The translations under genes and the position numbers were made by a program. The notes below the pieces were generated by a model. It did not search any database. It was not told the origin of the DNA and saw nothing but the letters and a program-made list of their open reading frames with translations. DNA of 37,237 bases from Bryobacterales bacterium. GTDB lineage: Bacteria; Acidobacteriota; Terriglobia; Bryobacterales; UBA6623. Shown here piece after piece: positions 1-7,920 of this stretch; position 1 is the first letter of the stretch; each line of letters begins with the position of its first letter. The stretch is taken from positions 1 to 37,237 of the forward strand of contig JAPOOG010000077.1 in NCBI GenBank assembly GCA_026713545.1. The letters are read 5' to 3'.

Positions 1-73
1 AGGCTCCCGCCTCGACTTGCCGTACCGCCCGCAACTTGAACTCCGCAGAAAACTTCCGTCTTGACAACGCCAT
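1..73 (-). CDS. IS3-family transposase OrfA, N-terminal fragment (cut by window edge)
   Basis: Reading the minus strand from the ATG at 73-71 gives 24 codons beginning MALSRRKFSAEFKLRAV, which is the typical basic start of the helix-turn-helix OrfA protein (HTH_Tnp_1/InsE type) of IS3-family elements. An AGAGAGG Shine-Dalgarno lies just upstream of the ATG. OrfA binds the element ends and is normally fused to the DDE OrfB by a -1 frameshift; OrfB would lie left of the window. The reading frame stays open to the edge, so intactness cannot be judged. Confidence 0.8.
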   Translation of the reverse strand, partial: MALSRRKFSAEFKLRAVRQVEAGA

Positions 74-134
74 AGCACCTCTCTCCGATCACTGTAAAAA
101 GATGCTTAGCTACTTGTCTCATTTTTGGGGTCCA
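1..134 (-). mobile_element. IS3-family insertion sequence, 5' end (rest lies beyond the left edge)
   Basis: The minus strand from position 134 inward begins TGGACCCCAAAAATGAGAC, a TG-starting terminus of the kind seen in IS3-family elements, and leads into an OrfA start codon at 71-73. The gene to the right, hsdM, starts abruptly at this border. The element therefore appears inserted in hsdM. The exact outer base is inferred from the TG/CA rule; the target duplication cannot be checked because the other end is outside the window. Confidence 0.75.
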
Positions 135-1038
135 CTCCGGCATGCTTATCTCATGCCTGGCCGAAGTGAAACGCAAGGGAGGTGACACTCGCACCATTGG
201 TCTTTATGGGCAAGAACTCATCAACATCACTGCGGCCATCGCCCGCATGAACCTCGTGCTGCATGGCGTCTCCGACTTCGATATCCGTAGCGGCAACACG
301 CTGCACGATCCGTCCCTGATCGAGGGAGACCACCTCAAGGCCTTCGACGTGGTCCTCGCCAATCCGCCGTACTCCATCAAGAAGTGGAACCGCGAGGCGT
401 GGCAGAGCGATAAATGGGGACGCAACTTCCTCGGTACGCCGCCGCAAGGCCGCGCCGACTACGCCTTCTTCCAGCACATCCTCAAGAGCATGGACCCGAA
501 GACGGGTCGCTGCGCCATCCTCTTTCCGCATGGGGTACTCTTCCGGAATGAAGAAGAGGAAATGCGAACAAGATTAGTCGAGGTAGATCTCTTGGAGTGC
601 GTGCTCGGTCTTGGCCCAAACCTATTCTACAATTCGCCGATGGAGGCGTGCGTTCTGATCTGTCGGACTACGAAGCCAGCTAAGCGCGACGGCAAAGTCC
701 TATTCATCAATGCAGTCAATGAAGTCGCCCGTGAGAAGGCGCAGAGCTTCCTCAAGCCGGAGCACCAAGCCAAGATACTCGAAGCATACCGGGACTTCGC
801 AGACAAGCCAGGCTTCGCGTTTGTTGCGACAACTAGAGAGGTTCTTGCGAAAGGTGGTGACCTCTCCATTCCCAAGTACGTCGAGAAAGTCACATCGTCG
901 AGCGATGAAGAAGGCACACAGGATCTGCTTACGGCCTGGTCCTCCTTCGAAGATGATGGCCGTGCCTTCTGGACGGAGATGGACTCACTCGTGGAGATGC
1001 TCGATGGCGTTGTAGCCAAGGAGGCTAACAATGCCTGA
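135..1038 (+). pseudogene. hsdM: HsdM, type I restriction-modification DNA methyltransferase, 5'-truncated by an IS element
   Basis: This is the C-terminal part of the N6-adenine methyltransferase subunit of a type I restriction-modification system. The frame from the ATG at 142 gives 298 residues, against about 500 for intact HsdM. The catalytic motif NPPY is present at residues 74-77, and the IGLYGQE stretch that normally follows motif I is at residues 19-25. The whole N-terminal helical domain and the SAM-binding glycine-rich motif I are missing, because an IS3-family element ends at about 134, a few codons before the ATG. The gene overlaps hsdS by 8 bp. Methylation should be lost, as motif I is needed to bind S-adenosylmethionine. 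An upstream remnant of the gene could exist beyond the IS, outside the window. Confidence 0.85.
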
Positions 1039-2188
1039 GATGCTCAAGCAAACACAGTTGTTTCGATTCGACCAGATGGCCGTTCAGGTCAAGGACAAGA
1101 TCGACAACCCCGCCGAGGCGGATGTTGATAGATACGTCGGGCTTGAGCACATTGATCCCGAGTCACTGAAGATTCGACGCTGGGGCGAAACAACCGACGT
1201 TGAATCCAGCAAGATCATCTTCAAATCTGGTGACATTATCTTCGGCAAGCGACGTGCCTACCAGCGAAAGCTCGCGGTCGCAGATTTTGATGGCATTTGC
1301 TCGGCACACGCGATGGTCTTGCGACCCAAGACACACGTAGTCATCGAGGAGTTCCTGCCCTTTTTCATGCAGAGCGATATCTTCATGGACCGTGCAGTCA
1401 AGATCTCGGTTGGTGGACTTTCACCAACCATCAACTGGAGCGATATCGCGAAGGAAGAGTTCGCCCTGCCACCGCTGGAGGAGCAGCAGCGCATTGCCGA
1501 GGTGCTGCTCAGGATCGAAGCAACTATTGCCAGACTTTTGGAAGTCGCGTCTTCCGGTTACGCGGCACTGGAGTCATGTCGAGATACATGGTTCGGAATC
1601 TCGAAATCCTCGACATCAACGTTGGGCAGACTATGCGAGAGAGGAAGCGGAATCCAGATTGGCCCCTTTGGGGCACAGCTCCATCAGTCCGACTATAGAT
1701 CAGAAGGTGTTCCTGTTGTTATGCCGTCCGATCTTGGAGACAACTCGATTTCAATGGATCAAATTGCCAAGGTCTCGCCAGAGAAGGCCGATCAACTCAG
1801 CCAACACCGTTTGCACATCGGGGACATCATATTGCCCAGACGTGGTGACCTAAGCCGCCGTGCGCTAGTGTCCGGCGAGCATGAAGGCTGGCTGTGCGGC
1901 ACAGGGTGCCTTCGGATTCGGCTGGACGATGTTAATTTGGCTCAGGCTGTGGTTCAGTCTCTGTCTTCGGCTTCGGTAATCCGATGGCTGAAATCCCGTG
2001 CAGTGGGGACAACAATGCCAAACTTGAACTCGAAGATCGTAGCTGGCGTGCCCGTTCATTTCCCGGAGAGAGCTTGTGATGCTCTCGTACTCATCGATCA
2101 ACTGACTACGGCTTTAGAGTCAACACATGCGCGCATCGCGAAGTTGAGGCGTACACGCTCAAGCTTGCTGTTGGAGGCTTTTCAATGA
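1031..2188 (+). CDS. hsdS: HsdS, type I restriction-modification specificity subunit
   Basis: This 385-residue protein should recognise the bipartite DNA target and bridge the methyltransferase and the translocase in a type I restriction-modification complex. Two target-recognition modules can be made out: one over about residues 1-150 ending in the typical FALPPLEEQQRIAEVLL conserved spacer helix, and one over about 195-345 beginning near GSGIQIGPFGAQLH, followed by a second coiled-coil helix at the C-terminus. The length is normal for the family. It begins inside the end of hsdM (8-bp overlap) and its stop overlaps the hsdR start as ATGA, so the three genes form one operon. Its own frame is intact, though its partner HsdM is truncated. 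Confidence 0.93.
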   Translation: MPEMLKQTQLFRFDQMAVQVKDKIDNPAEADVDRYVGLEHIDPESLKIRRWGETTDVESSKIIFKSGDIIFGKRRAYQRKLAVADFDGICSAHAMVLRPKTHVVIEEFLPFFMQSDIFMDRAVKISVGGLSPTINWSDIAKEEFALPPLEEQQRIAEVLLRIEATIARLLEVASSGYAALESCRDTWFGISKSSTSTLGRLCERGSGIQIGPFGAQLHQSDYRSEGVPVVMPSDLGDNSISMDQIAKVSPEKADQLSQHRLHIGDIILPRRGDLSRRALVSGEHEGWLCGTGCLRIRLDDVNLAQAVVQSLSSASVIRWLKSRAVGTTMPNLNSKIVAGVPVHFPERACDALVLIDQLTTALESTHARIAKLRRTRSSLLLEAFQ

Positions 2189-5151
2189 TCTTCAACGAAG
2201 CAAACACTGTCGAAGCCTTCATCCGCGACCTGCTCTGCGGTGACATCACGCATCGCATCGCTATCGGCTCCGGCCTCGCTCGCCGCACTGGGCAGATCTC
2301 AGGACTCGGTTGGCACTACCTCTCCCACGAAGACCTCCCTCGTCACCCCCAAGAAGTTCTCGTCGAAGGACACCTTCGAGATGCTCTCATCCGCCTGAAT
2401 CCCTCCATCGCCGCCTTGCCCGACCGCGCCGCCGACGTGCTCTACCGGCTGCGGGCGATCATCATGGGTGTCCGTAGCGACGGCCTGGTCAAGTCTAACG
2501 AAGAGTTCGCCGCGTGGTTGACCGGCGAGAAGTCGATGCCTTTCGGGGAGAACGGTGAGCACGTCACGATCAGGCTCATCGATTTCGACGACCTCGAGCA
2601 GAACCTGTTTGTCATCACCCAGCAGTACACTTTTCGCGCCGGCAAGACCGAAAAGCGGGCCGACCTCGTCCTGCTCATCAACGGCGTGCCGCTGGTGCTC
2701 ATCGAGGCGAAGACCCCGGTCCGCTCCAGCCAGAGTTGGCTGGACGGAGCTCTGCAAGTGCACGACGACTACGAGCGCAATGTGCCCGAGATCTTCGTGC
2801 CGAACGTTTTTTCCATCGCCACCGAGGGAAAGGAATACCGCTACGGCTCGATCCGCATGCCTGTCGAGTTTTGGGGTCCGTGGCGGATCGAGGATGATGA
2901 TGCCCTGCCCTCGCTGGAGCGAGTCGAACAGGCGGTCACCTCGATGCTGCGGCCGCAGGTCGTCCTGGATCTGCTGGAGAACTTCACATCACACGCAACG
3001 TACAAGGGCAAGCAGCGCATCAAAATCATCGCCCGCTATCAGCAGTACGAAGGAGCGAACAAGCTCGTTGAGCGCGTAGTGGCTGGCCACCCGAAGAAGG
3101 GTCTGCTCTGGCATTTCCAAGGATCTGGCAAGTCGCTGCTCATGCTCTTTGCGGCGCGCAAGCTGCGGTTACACCCAGCTCTGAAGAACCCGACGGTGAT
3201 GGTCGTCGTCGACCGAGTCGATCTCGATAGTCAGATTTCGAGCACTTTCTACGCCGCAGACGCACCCAACCTAGTGAAGGCCCAGAGCCGCAAGGACCTG
3301 CAAGACTTGCTTGGGAAGGACGTCCGCAAAATCATCATCACGACAATTCACAAGTTCGGCGAGTCCGATGATGTTCTCAACGAGCGCGAAAACATCATCG
3401 TGCTGGTAGACGAGGCGCACCGCACGCAAGAGGGCGACCTGGGCCGCAAGATGCGCGATGCCCTGCCCAACGCGTTCCTATTCGGCCTGACCGGCACACC
3501 GATCAATCGGGCTGATAAGAACACCTTCTATGCCTTTGGGGCCGAGGAGGACGCCAATGGCTACTTGAGCAGATATGGATTCGAGGACTCCATCCGGGAT
3601 GGAGCCACGAAGGAGCTGCATTTCGAGCCGCGATTGGTCGACCTCCACATGGACCGGCCTCAGATCGAAAAGGAATTTCAGGCCCTGACCGCCGACCTCA
3701 CCGATAAGGAGCGGGATCAGCTGGGGAAGCACGCCGCCAAGATGGCGGTGTTACTGAAGTCCCCTGACCGCGTCCAGGCCGTCTGCGCCGACATCGCTCA
3801 ACACTTCCAGGAAAAGGTGGCTCCGAACGGTTTCGGCGCGCAGGTCGTCACGTTCGACCGCGAGAGTTGCCTCCTCTACAAGCAGGCGATCGATCAGCAC
3901 CTTGCACCCGAGGTGTCGGACATCGTCATGTCAGTGAACAGCGGCGAGGATGACTACGCCCCCTACCGCCGCGAGCGGGATGCAGAAGAGACGCTCCTCG
4001 ACCGCTTCCGCGATCCCAACGATCCCCTGAAAATCATCATCGTCACATCGAAGTTGCTCACGGGCTTCGACGCGCCGATCTTGCAGACGATGTATCTCGA
4101 CCGCCCGCTGCGGGACCACACACTGTTGCAGGCGATCTGCCGTACGAACCGCCCCTATGGCCAGGAGAAGACGCACGGCCTCATCGTCGACTACCTCGGG
4201 ATCTTCGACGATGTGGCGCAGGCGCTCCAGTTCGACGAAGAGGGCATCACTCGCGTGGTGTCGAACATTATCGAGCTCAAGAACAAGCTGCCGGAGGCGA
4301 TCCAGAAATGTCTCCAGTACTTCCCCGGGGTCGACCGCACCCTAACGGGATACGAGGGGCTGATGGCTGCCCAGGAGTGTCTGCCCAACAACGACGTTCG
4401 CGACCGGTTTGCCGCTGACTGCAGCTACCTCGCACGACTCTGGGAGGCAATTTCACCCGATCCCTTTCTGAACCAGCACGAGACTGACTACCGCTGGTTG
4501 GTGCAGGTCTACGAATCGGTGAAGCCGGTCTCGAACACTGGGAGGCTGCTTTGGCACCGCCTCGGAGCTAAGACCATCAAGCTGATCCACGAGAATGTGC
4601 ACGTCGAAGCGGTGCATGACGACCTAGAGTTGCTTGTCGTCGATGCCGACCTGCTCGAAGCTGTGCTCGGAACGCCAGATCCCAAAAAGAAGAGCAGGGA
4701 AATCGAGATCAAGGTATTCCGCCGGTTGCGGAAGCATCTCCACGACCCCCGGTTCAAGGATCTCGTAGAACGGCTGGAGGATCTCAAGAACCGCCACGAA
4801 CAGGGGCTTCTAACAAGCGTGGACTTCTTGAAGAGCCTCCTGGACCTTGCGCGTGACGTGGTAGCGACAGAGCATACCAGTCCCCATATCGAGCAGGAAG
4901 ATCGAGGAAAGACAGCTCTAACCGAGCTCTTCGAAGAGGCAAGGAACGTCGACACTCCGGTCATGGTCGAACGGATCGTAAGCGACATCGATGAGATCGT
5001 GCGCCAAGTCCGCTTCGTCGGTTGGCAGAACACACATGCCGGCGAACGCGAGGTAAGGAAGGCTCTGCGAAAGACACTCTTCAAATACCAACTCCATCAG
5101 GACGTCGATCTGTTTGACCGCGCATACGGGTACATTCGGGAGTACTACTGA
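2185..5151 (+). CDS. hsdR: HsdR, type I restriction endonuclease/translocase subunit
   Basis: This 988-residue protein is the motor and nuclease of a type I restriction system. The N-terminal HSDR_N nuclease domain shows the PD-(D/E)xK residues D160, E174 and K176 (in ADLVLL and IEAK). A superfamily-2 helicase follows, with Walker A GSGKS at 313-317, Walker B VDEAH at 408-412 and motif III in LTGTP; the second RecA-like domain contains the TGFDAP and QAICRTNRP motifs. The C-terminal helical region should dock on the methyltransferase core. The frame is full length and intact. The start ATG overlaps the hsdS stop by 4 bp. As HsdR acts only on the MS complex, the truncated hsdM upstream probably leaves it idle. 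Confidence 0.96.
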   Translation: MIFNEANTVEAFIRDLLCGDITHRIAIGSGLARRTGQISGLGWHYLSHEDLPRHPQEVLVEGHLRDALIRLNPSIAALPDRAADVLYRLRAIIMGVRSDGLVKSNEEFAAWLTGEKSMPFGENGEHVTIRLIDFDDLEQNLFVITQQYTFRAGKTEKRADLVLLINGVPLVLIEAKTPVRSSQSWLDGALQVHDDYERNVPEIFVPNVFSIATEGKEYRYGSIRMPVEFWGPWRIEDDDALPSLERVEQAVTSMLRPQVVLDLLENFTSHATYKGKQRIKIIARYQQYEGANKLVERVVAGHPKKGLLWHFQGSGKSLLMLFAARKLRLHPALKNPTVMVVVDRVDLDSQISSTFYAADAPNLVKAQSRKDLQDLLGKDVRKIIITTIHKFGESDDVLNERENIIVLVDEAHRTQEGDLGRKMRDALPNAFLFGLTGTPINRADKNTFYAFGAEEDANGYLSRYGFEDSIRDGATKELHFEPRLVDLHMDRPQIEKEFQALTADLTDKERDQLGKHAAKMAVLLKSPDRVQAVCADIAQHFQEKVAPNGFGAQVVTFDRESCLLYKQAIDQHLAPEVSDIVMSVNSGEDDYAPYRRERDAEETLLDRFRDPNDPLKIIIVTSKLLTGFDAPILQTMYLDRPLRDHTLLQAICRTNRPYGQEKTHGLIVDYLGIFDDVAQALQFDEEGITRVVSNIIELKNKLPEAIQKCLQYFPGVDRTLTGYEGLMAAQECLPNNDVRDRFAADCSYLARLWEAISPDPFLNQHETDYRWLVQVYESVKPVSNTGRLLWHRLGAKTIKLIHENVHVEAVHDDLELLVVDADLLEAVLGTPDPKKKSREIEIKVFRRLRKHLHDPRFKDLVERLEDLKNRHEQGLLTSVDFLKSLLDLARDVVATEHTSPHIEQEDRGKTALTELFEEARNVDTPVMVERIVSDIDEIVRQVRFVGWQNTHAGEREVRKALRKTLFKYQLHQDVDLFDRAYGYIREYY

Positions 5152-5339
5152 GAACGACCGAAACTAAACAACTACAAGTTGCTCAAAGGATCGTTATTGC
5201 AATGATCAGACGCAGGCCACATGCCGCCTGCGGTCCATATTCAGCAGATCCTCTTGCATCGGCATTTTGATCCCTGACGCTGGACCAGAATCCGCAGAAA
5301 CTCTGCGTTTTCCTCTCCGAGGCGCACCGCGCTCGCGAC
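5152..5339. other. Intergenic gap between convergent hsdR and the channel gene, with a hairpin
   Basis: No gene is seen here. A stem of CGCAGGC pairing with GCCTGCG spans 5211-5232 with an 8-base loop, and an imperfect palindrome around 5190-5207 precedes it. There is no clear T-tract, so a bidirectional terminator is possible but weakly supported. Confidence 0.3.
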
Positions 5340-6050
5340 TCAGCGTTTCAGCAACTCTTCGATGCGGGATAGCCGTTCCTCGATGCGTTCGAGACGGTCA
5401 TCCGAGTCCGATTTGACGAAGAAGGCGGCGACTGAGGCTCCAAGCGTCGCGAACAATCCGATCCCGACGAGCATGAGTATCACGGCCACCAGACGCCCGC
5501 CGAGCGAAACCGGCGATATGTCGCCGTACCCGACTGTGGTGGTGGTGACGACGGCCCACCATACGCCGTTCCAGAAGCCACCAACGCGTTCGGGTTCGGC
5601 CAGGAACACCAGACCACCGCCGATCAAGACTGACAGCGTCGCGATGGCCGCGACGTAGCTCAATCCGCGTCGTCCGAGCGTGCGTTGGAACGCCAGCAGC
5701 ACCTTATGACCAACACCGACCATCTGAAGGACGCGAGCAATTCGAGACAGTCGAGCGAGCCGGCAGAGAGCCAGGATGTCGGGAAGAGCGGGGAAGCTCA
5801 GTACCACAATCGCGAAGCTAAACAGCTTACGGCCCACGCCGACAGATCGTCTAAAATCGGCGACGAGGTCGACGAGGAACACTAGCCAGATGATCCAGTT
5901 GGCCGCTGAAGTGATTGGCGTGGCCACATCCCGGGCATCGAGAACCACCAGCGGGATGGTGGCGATGCTCGAGACGATGACTGCGGCGTCGATCCACTGC
6001 AGCGCCCTGTCGTTCACGACGGAATTGTACCAATCGGGACCTGAGTGCAT
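5340..6050 (-). CDS. Voltage-gated-type potassium channel (two-pore-helix ion transport family)
   Basis: This 236-residue membrane protein has the potassium selectivity filter TVGYGD at residues 172-177, preceded by a pore helix (WNGVWWAVVTTT) and flanked by two membrane helices. Upstream are about four further hydrophobic segments. The fourth-helix region has regularly spaced arginines (CRLARLSRIARVLQ, about 96-109), as in voltage-sensor S4. The C-terminus after the last helix is a short charged coiled coil (RLERIEERLSRIEELLKR) that could drive tetramer formation. It should pass potassium across the inner membrane. No cytoplasmic RCK or TrkA domain is attached. It stands alone, convergent to hsdR and divergent from the recombinase pair. 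Confidence 0.9.
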   Translation of the reverse strand: MHSGPDWYNSVVNDRALQWIDAAVIVSSIATIPLVVLDARDVATPITSAANWIIWLVFLVDLVADFRRSVGVGRKLFSFAIVVLSFPALPDILALCRLARLSRIARVLQMVGVGHKVLLAFQRTLGRRGLSYVAAIATLSVLIGGGLVFLAEPERVGGFWNGVWWAVVTTTTVGYGDISPVSLGGRLVAVILMLVGIGLFATLGASVAAFFVKSDSDDRLERIEERLSRIEELLKR

Positions 6051-6281
6051 GGCCGCAACGGTCTGCTAATAGACAGGCCGCGCCTGTTGCTGGGATGCGC
6101 GCAAAGCCGAGGTCGTCACATCAGCCGCGCCGTGTAGTTTGGGTTTAACCGTTGCGGAAAGGATCCTTTCTGAAACGTTTCACCCGCTCCCCGATTTTCA
6201 CGCTTCAGACCCCCTTTTTGAGCTTCAAAATACGCCACGATGATACAATCGTCGTTGAAAATGGTTTTAGGGTAACTGATC
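6051..6281. promoter_or_regulatory. Divergent promoter region between the channel and the recombinase pair, with a small palindrome
   Basis: This stretch is more AT-rich than its surroundings. An imperfect palindrome, CGATGATACAATCGTCG, lies at about 6238-6254, 28 bp before the GTG of the serine recombinase. Its ATACAAT-GT core recurs in inverted orientation near 7894-7905, on the far side of the recombinase module. It could be a recombinase binding subsite or an operator; this is inference. Confidence 0.35.
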
Positions 6282-6899
6282 GTGAAAATTGGTTACGCAC
6301 GAGTCTCCACCGTCGACCAGGACCCGGAGCTGCAAATCACCGCTCTCAGGGACGCTCGCTGTGAACGAATCTTTACCGAACACGCTTCCGGCGTCAGCCA
6401 CAAGCGCCCCGAGCTCGACCGCCTCTTCGATATCCTGCGCGCCGGCGACACCTTCGTCGTCTGGCGCTTCGATCGGCTCGGCCGTAGCGTCTCCCACCTA
6501 GTTCAGATCGTCGAGAAGCTTCGCTCCATGAAGGTCGAGCTCTTCAGCCTCACCGAGGGCATCGATACCAACACCCCCATCGGCGAGGCCGTGTTCACCA
6601 TCATCGCCGCCTTCTCTCAGATGGAGCGCCAGCTCCTTTCCGAACGCACCCGCGCCGGCGTCGCGGCGCACCGCAAGAACAGCAACCGCTGGGGCGCCCC
6701 GTCCAAGTTTCACAATCCCGAGAACGTCGAGCTCGCCCGCTCGCTGCTCCGCGAAGGCACCCTCTCGAAAGTCAAAATCGCCCGCCGCATCGGCGTGAGT
6801 ACCGTCACCCTCTACCGCTGGTTCCCGGGCGGCGAGGCCGACAATTTCCAGCCCACGTCTACCTACCTTCGGCGGCAGAAACAACGAGCACAGCAATGA
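6282..6899 (+). CDS. Serine recombinase of the resolvase/invertase family
   Basis: This 205-residue protein is a small serine recombinase. The N-terminal catalytic domain starts with YARVST, placing the nucleophile at Ser9, and has the conserved RFDRLGRS block at 62-69 and the long E-helix region AFSQMERQLLSERTRAG. A C-terminal helix-turn-helix (SKVKIARRIGVSTVTLYRWF) should bind the recombination site. Size and layout are those of Tn3-type resolvases and DNA invertases. The start is a GTG at 6282, chosen because MKIGYARVS is the usual N-terminus. The stop overlaps the start of the tyrosine recombinase by 4 bp (ATGA), so both are translated together. It may resolve cointegrates or invert a segment; no clear res site was proven. 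Confidence 0.94.
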   Translation: MKIGYARVSTVDQDPELQITALRDARCERIFTEHASGVSHKRPELDRLFDILRAGDTFVVWRFDRLGRSVSHLVQIVEKLRSMKVELFSLTEGIDTNTPIGEAVFTIIAAFSQMERQLLSERTRAGVAAHRKNSNRWGAPSKFHNPENVELARSLLREGTLSKVKIARRIGVSTVTLYRWFPGGEADNFQPTSTYLRRQKQRAQQ

Positions 6900-7777
6900 A
6901 GCTCTCCGAGGCATTCAGCATCTACTTGCACGAATTGCAGGCCCGGAATCGCTCACACTCCACCATCAAGAACTACGACTACCTCTTCCGCCATTGGACC
7001 CGCTACGCCGGCGAGCGAGGCCTCACTGACCTAGGCAGCTTCACGCAGGATGAGATACGCCTTTGGCGCGATAGCTGGACAACCAGCACCAGCACCACCA
7101 AGCTGCGCCTCACGCTGATGCGCACCTTCTTCCGGTTCGCCGTCAAGGAAGGCTGGATCGATCACTTCCCCATGGGCAACATCGTCAGCCCCAAGGTGAA
7201 AAGCAAACCCACCCTTCCCCTCGACATCGAAGAAATGCGATCGCTCATTGTCTCTGCCGCTGATCATGCGCAGGCAAAAGCTCTCATCCTACTGATGCGA
7301 TACACCGGCCTTTCCATCCAGGACGCCGTGACTTGCAGCCGCAATCACATCAAAGGCAACACCCTCATTCTCCGCCGCGCGAAGACGGACGAGCTCGTGA
7401 TCGCTCATGTACCCGATCTCGTCATCGAATCGCTTCATTCGATCACTCACAACCGAATACCCTACTTCTTTTGGTCAGGTGACTCGCAGCCCGTCTCCGC
7501 TACGAAATACTGGAGGAAACAACTCAATTCCTTCGCTCTTGAAGCCGGCATCTCCGACTTTCACCCACATCGCTTGCGCGATACGTTCGCCGTCGAACTA
7601 CTTTCGAATGGCGTGCCAATCGAAGATGTCAGCACGCTTCTTGGCCACAGCAGTATCACCACCACCGAGCGCCATTACGCCCCATGGAACAAGTCACGGC
7701 GAGACCGGCTCGTTCAAATCACCAAGAAGGCAAACGTGAACGATCCCTTGCTCAAGGAACTTATGAAAGGAGCCTGA
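6896..7777 (+). CDS. Tyrosine recombinase (phage-type integrase) with the first catalytic arginine apparently replaced
   Basis: This 293-residue protein has an N-terminal SAM-like core-binding domain (about 1-95) and a C-terminal catalytic domain. The box II motif is present (HPHRLRDTFA, H225 and R228), as are the LGH histidine (H251), the probable beta-hairpin lysine K163 and the nucleophile Tyr261 in RHYAPW. At the box I position the usual TGLR reads YTGLSIQD, so Arg I appears to be Ser140. It is translationally coupled to the upstream serine recombinase. Either this is a subfamily using a substitute residue or the enzyme is impaired. A terminator follows at 7784-7811. Confidence 0.92.
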   Translation: MKLSEAFSIYLHELQARNRSHSTIKNYDYLFRHWTRYAGERGLTDLGSFTQDEIRLWRDSWTTSTSTTKLRLTLMRTFFRFAVKEGWIDHFPMGNIVSPKVKSKPTLPLDIEEMRSLIVSAADHAQAKALILLMRYTGLSIQDAVTCSRNHIKGNTLILRRAKTDELVIAHVPDLVIESLHSITHNRIPYFFWSGDSQPVSATKYWRKQLNSFALEAGISDFHPHRLRDTFAVELLSNGVPIEDVSTLLGHSSITTTERHYAPWNKSRRDRLVQITKKANVNDPLLKELMKGA

Positions 7778-7783
7778 AAAGCT

Positions 7784-7811
7784 GAACGGGAGCCTTGCCG
7801 GGCTCCCGTTC
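7784..7811 (+). terminator. Rho-independent terminator after the recombinase pair
   Basis: A perfect stem of about 10-11 bp, GAACGGGAGCC pairing with GGCTCCCGTTC around a short loop, starts 7 bp after the integrase stop and is followed by the modestly T-rich ATGTTCTTT. Confidence 0.75.
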
Positions 7812-7871
7812 ATGTTCTTTACGCCTGACAGCGCACTTTTGATCAATGCTGGACGCTTCGAACTTTCAACA

Positions 7872-7910
7872 CCAGTTTAGCACACTATTGGTCACTATTG
7901 TATAAACTGG
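7872..7910. repeat. Inverted repeat with an internal 10-bp-phased direct repeat
   Basis: CCAGTTTA (7872-7879) and TAAACTGG (7903-7910) form an 8-bp inverted repeat. Between them CACTATTG occurs twice, at 7883-7890 and 7893-7900, one helical turn apart. The stretch is AT-rich and ends 10 bp before the next start codon. It could be a recombinase core site, an operator or a promoter (TATAAA as -10). Confidence 0.45.
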
Positions 7911-7920
7911 CAGCGAAGCC

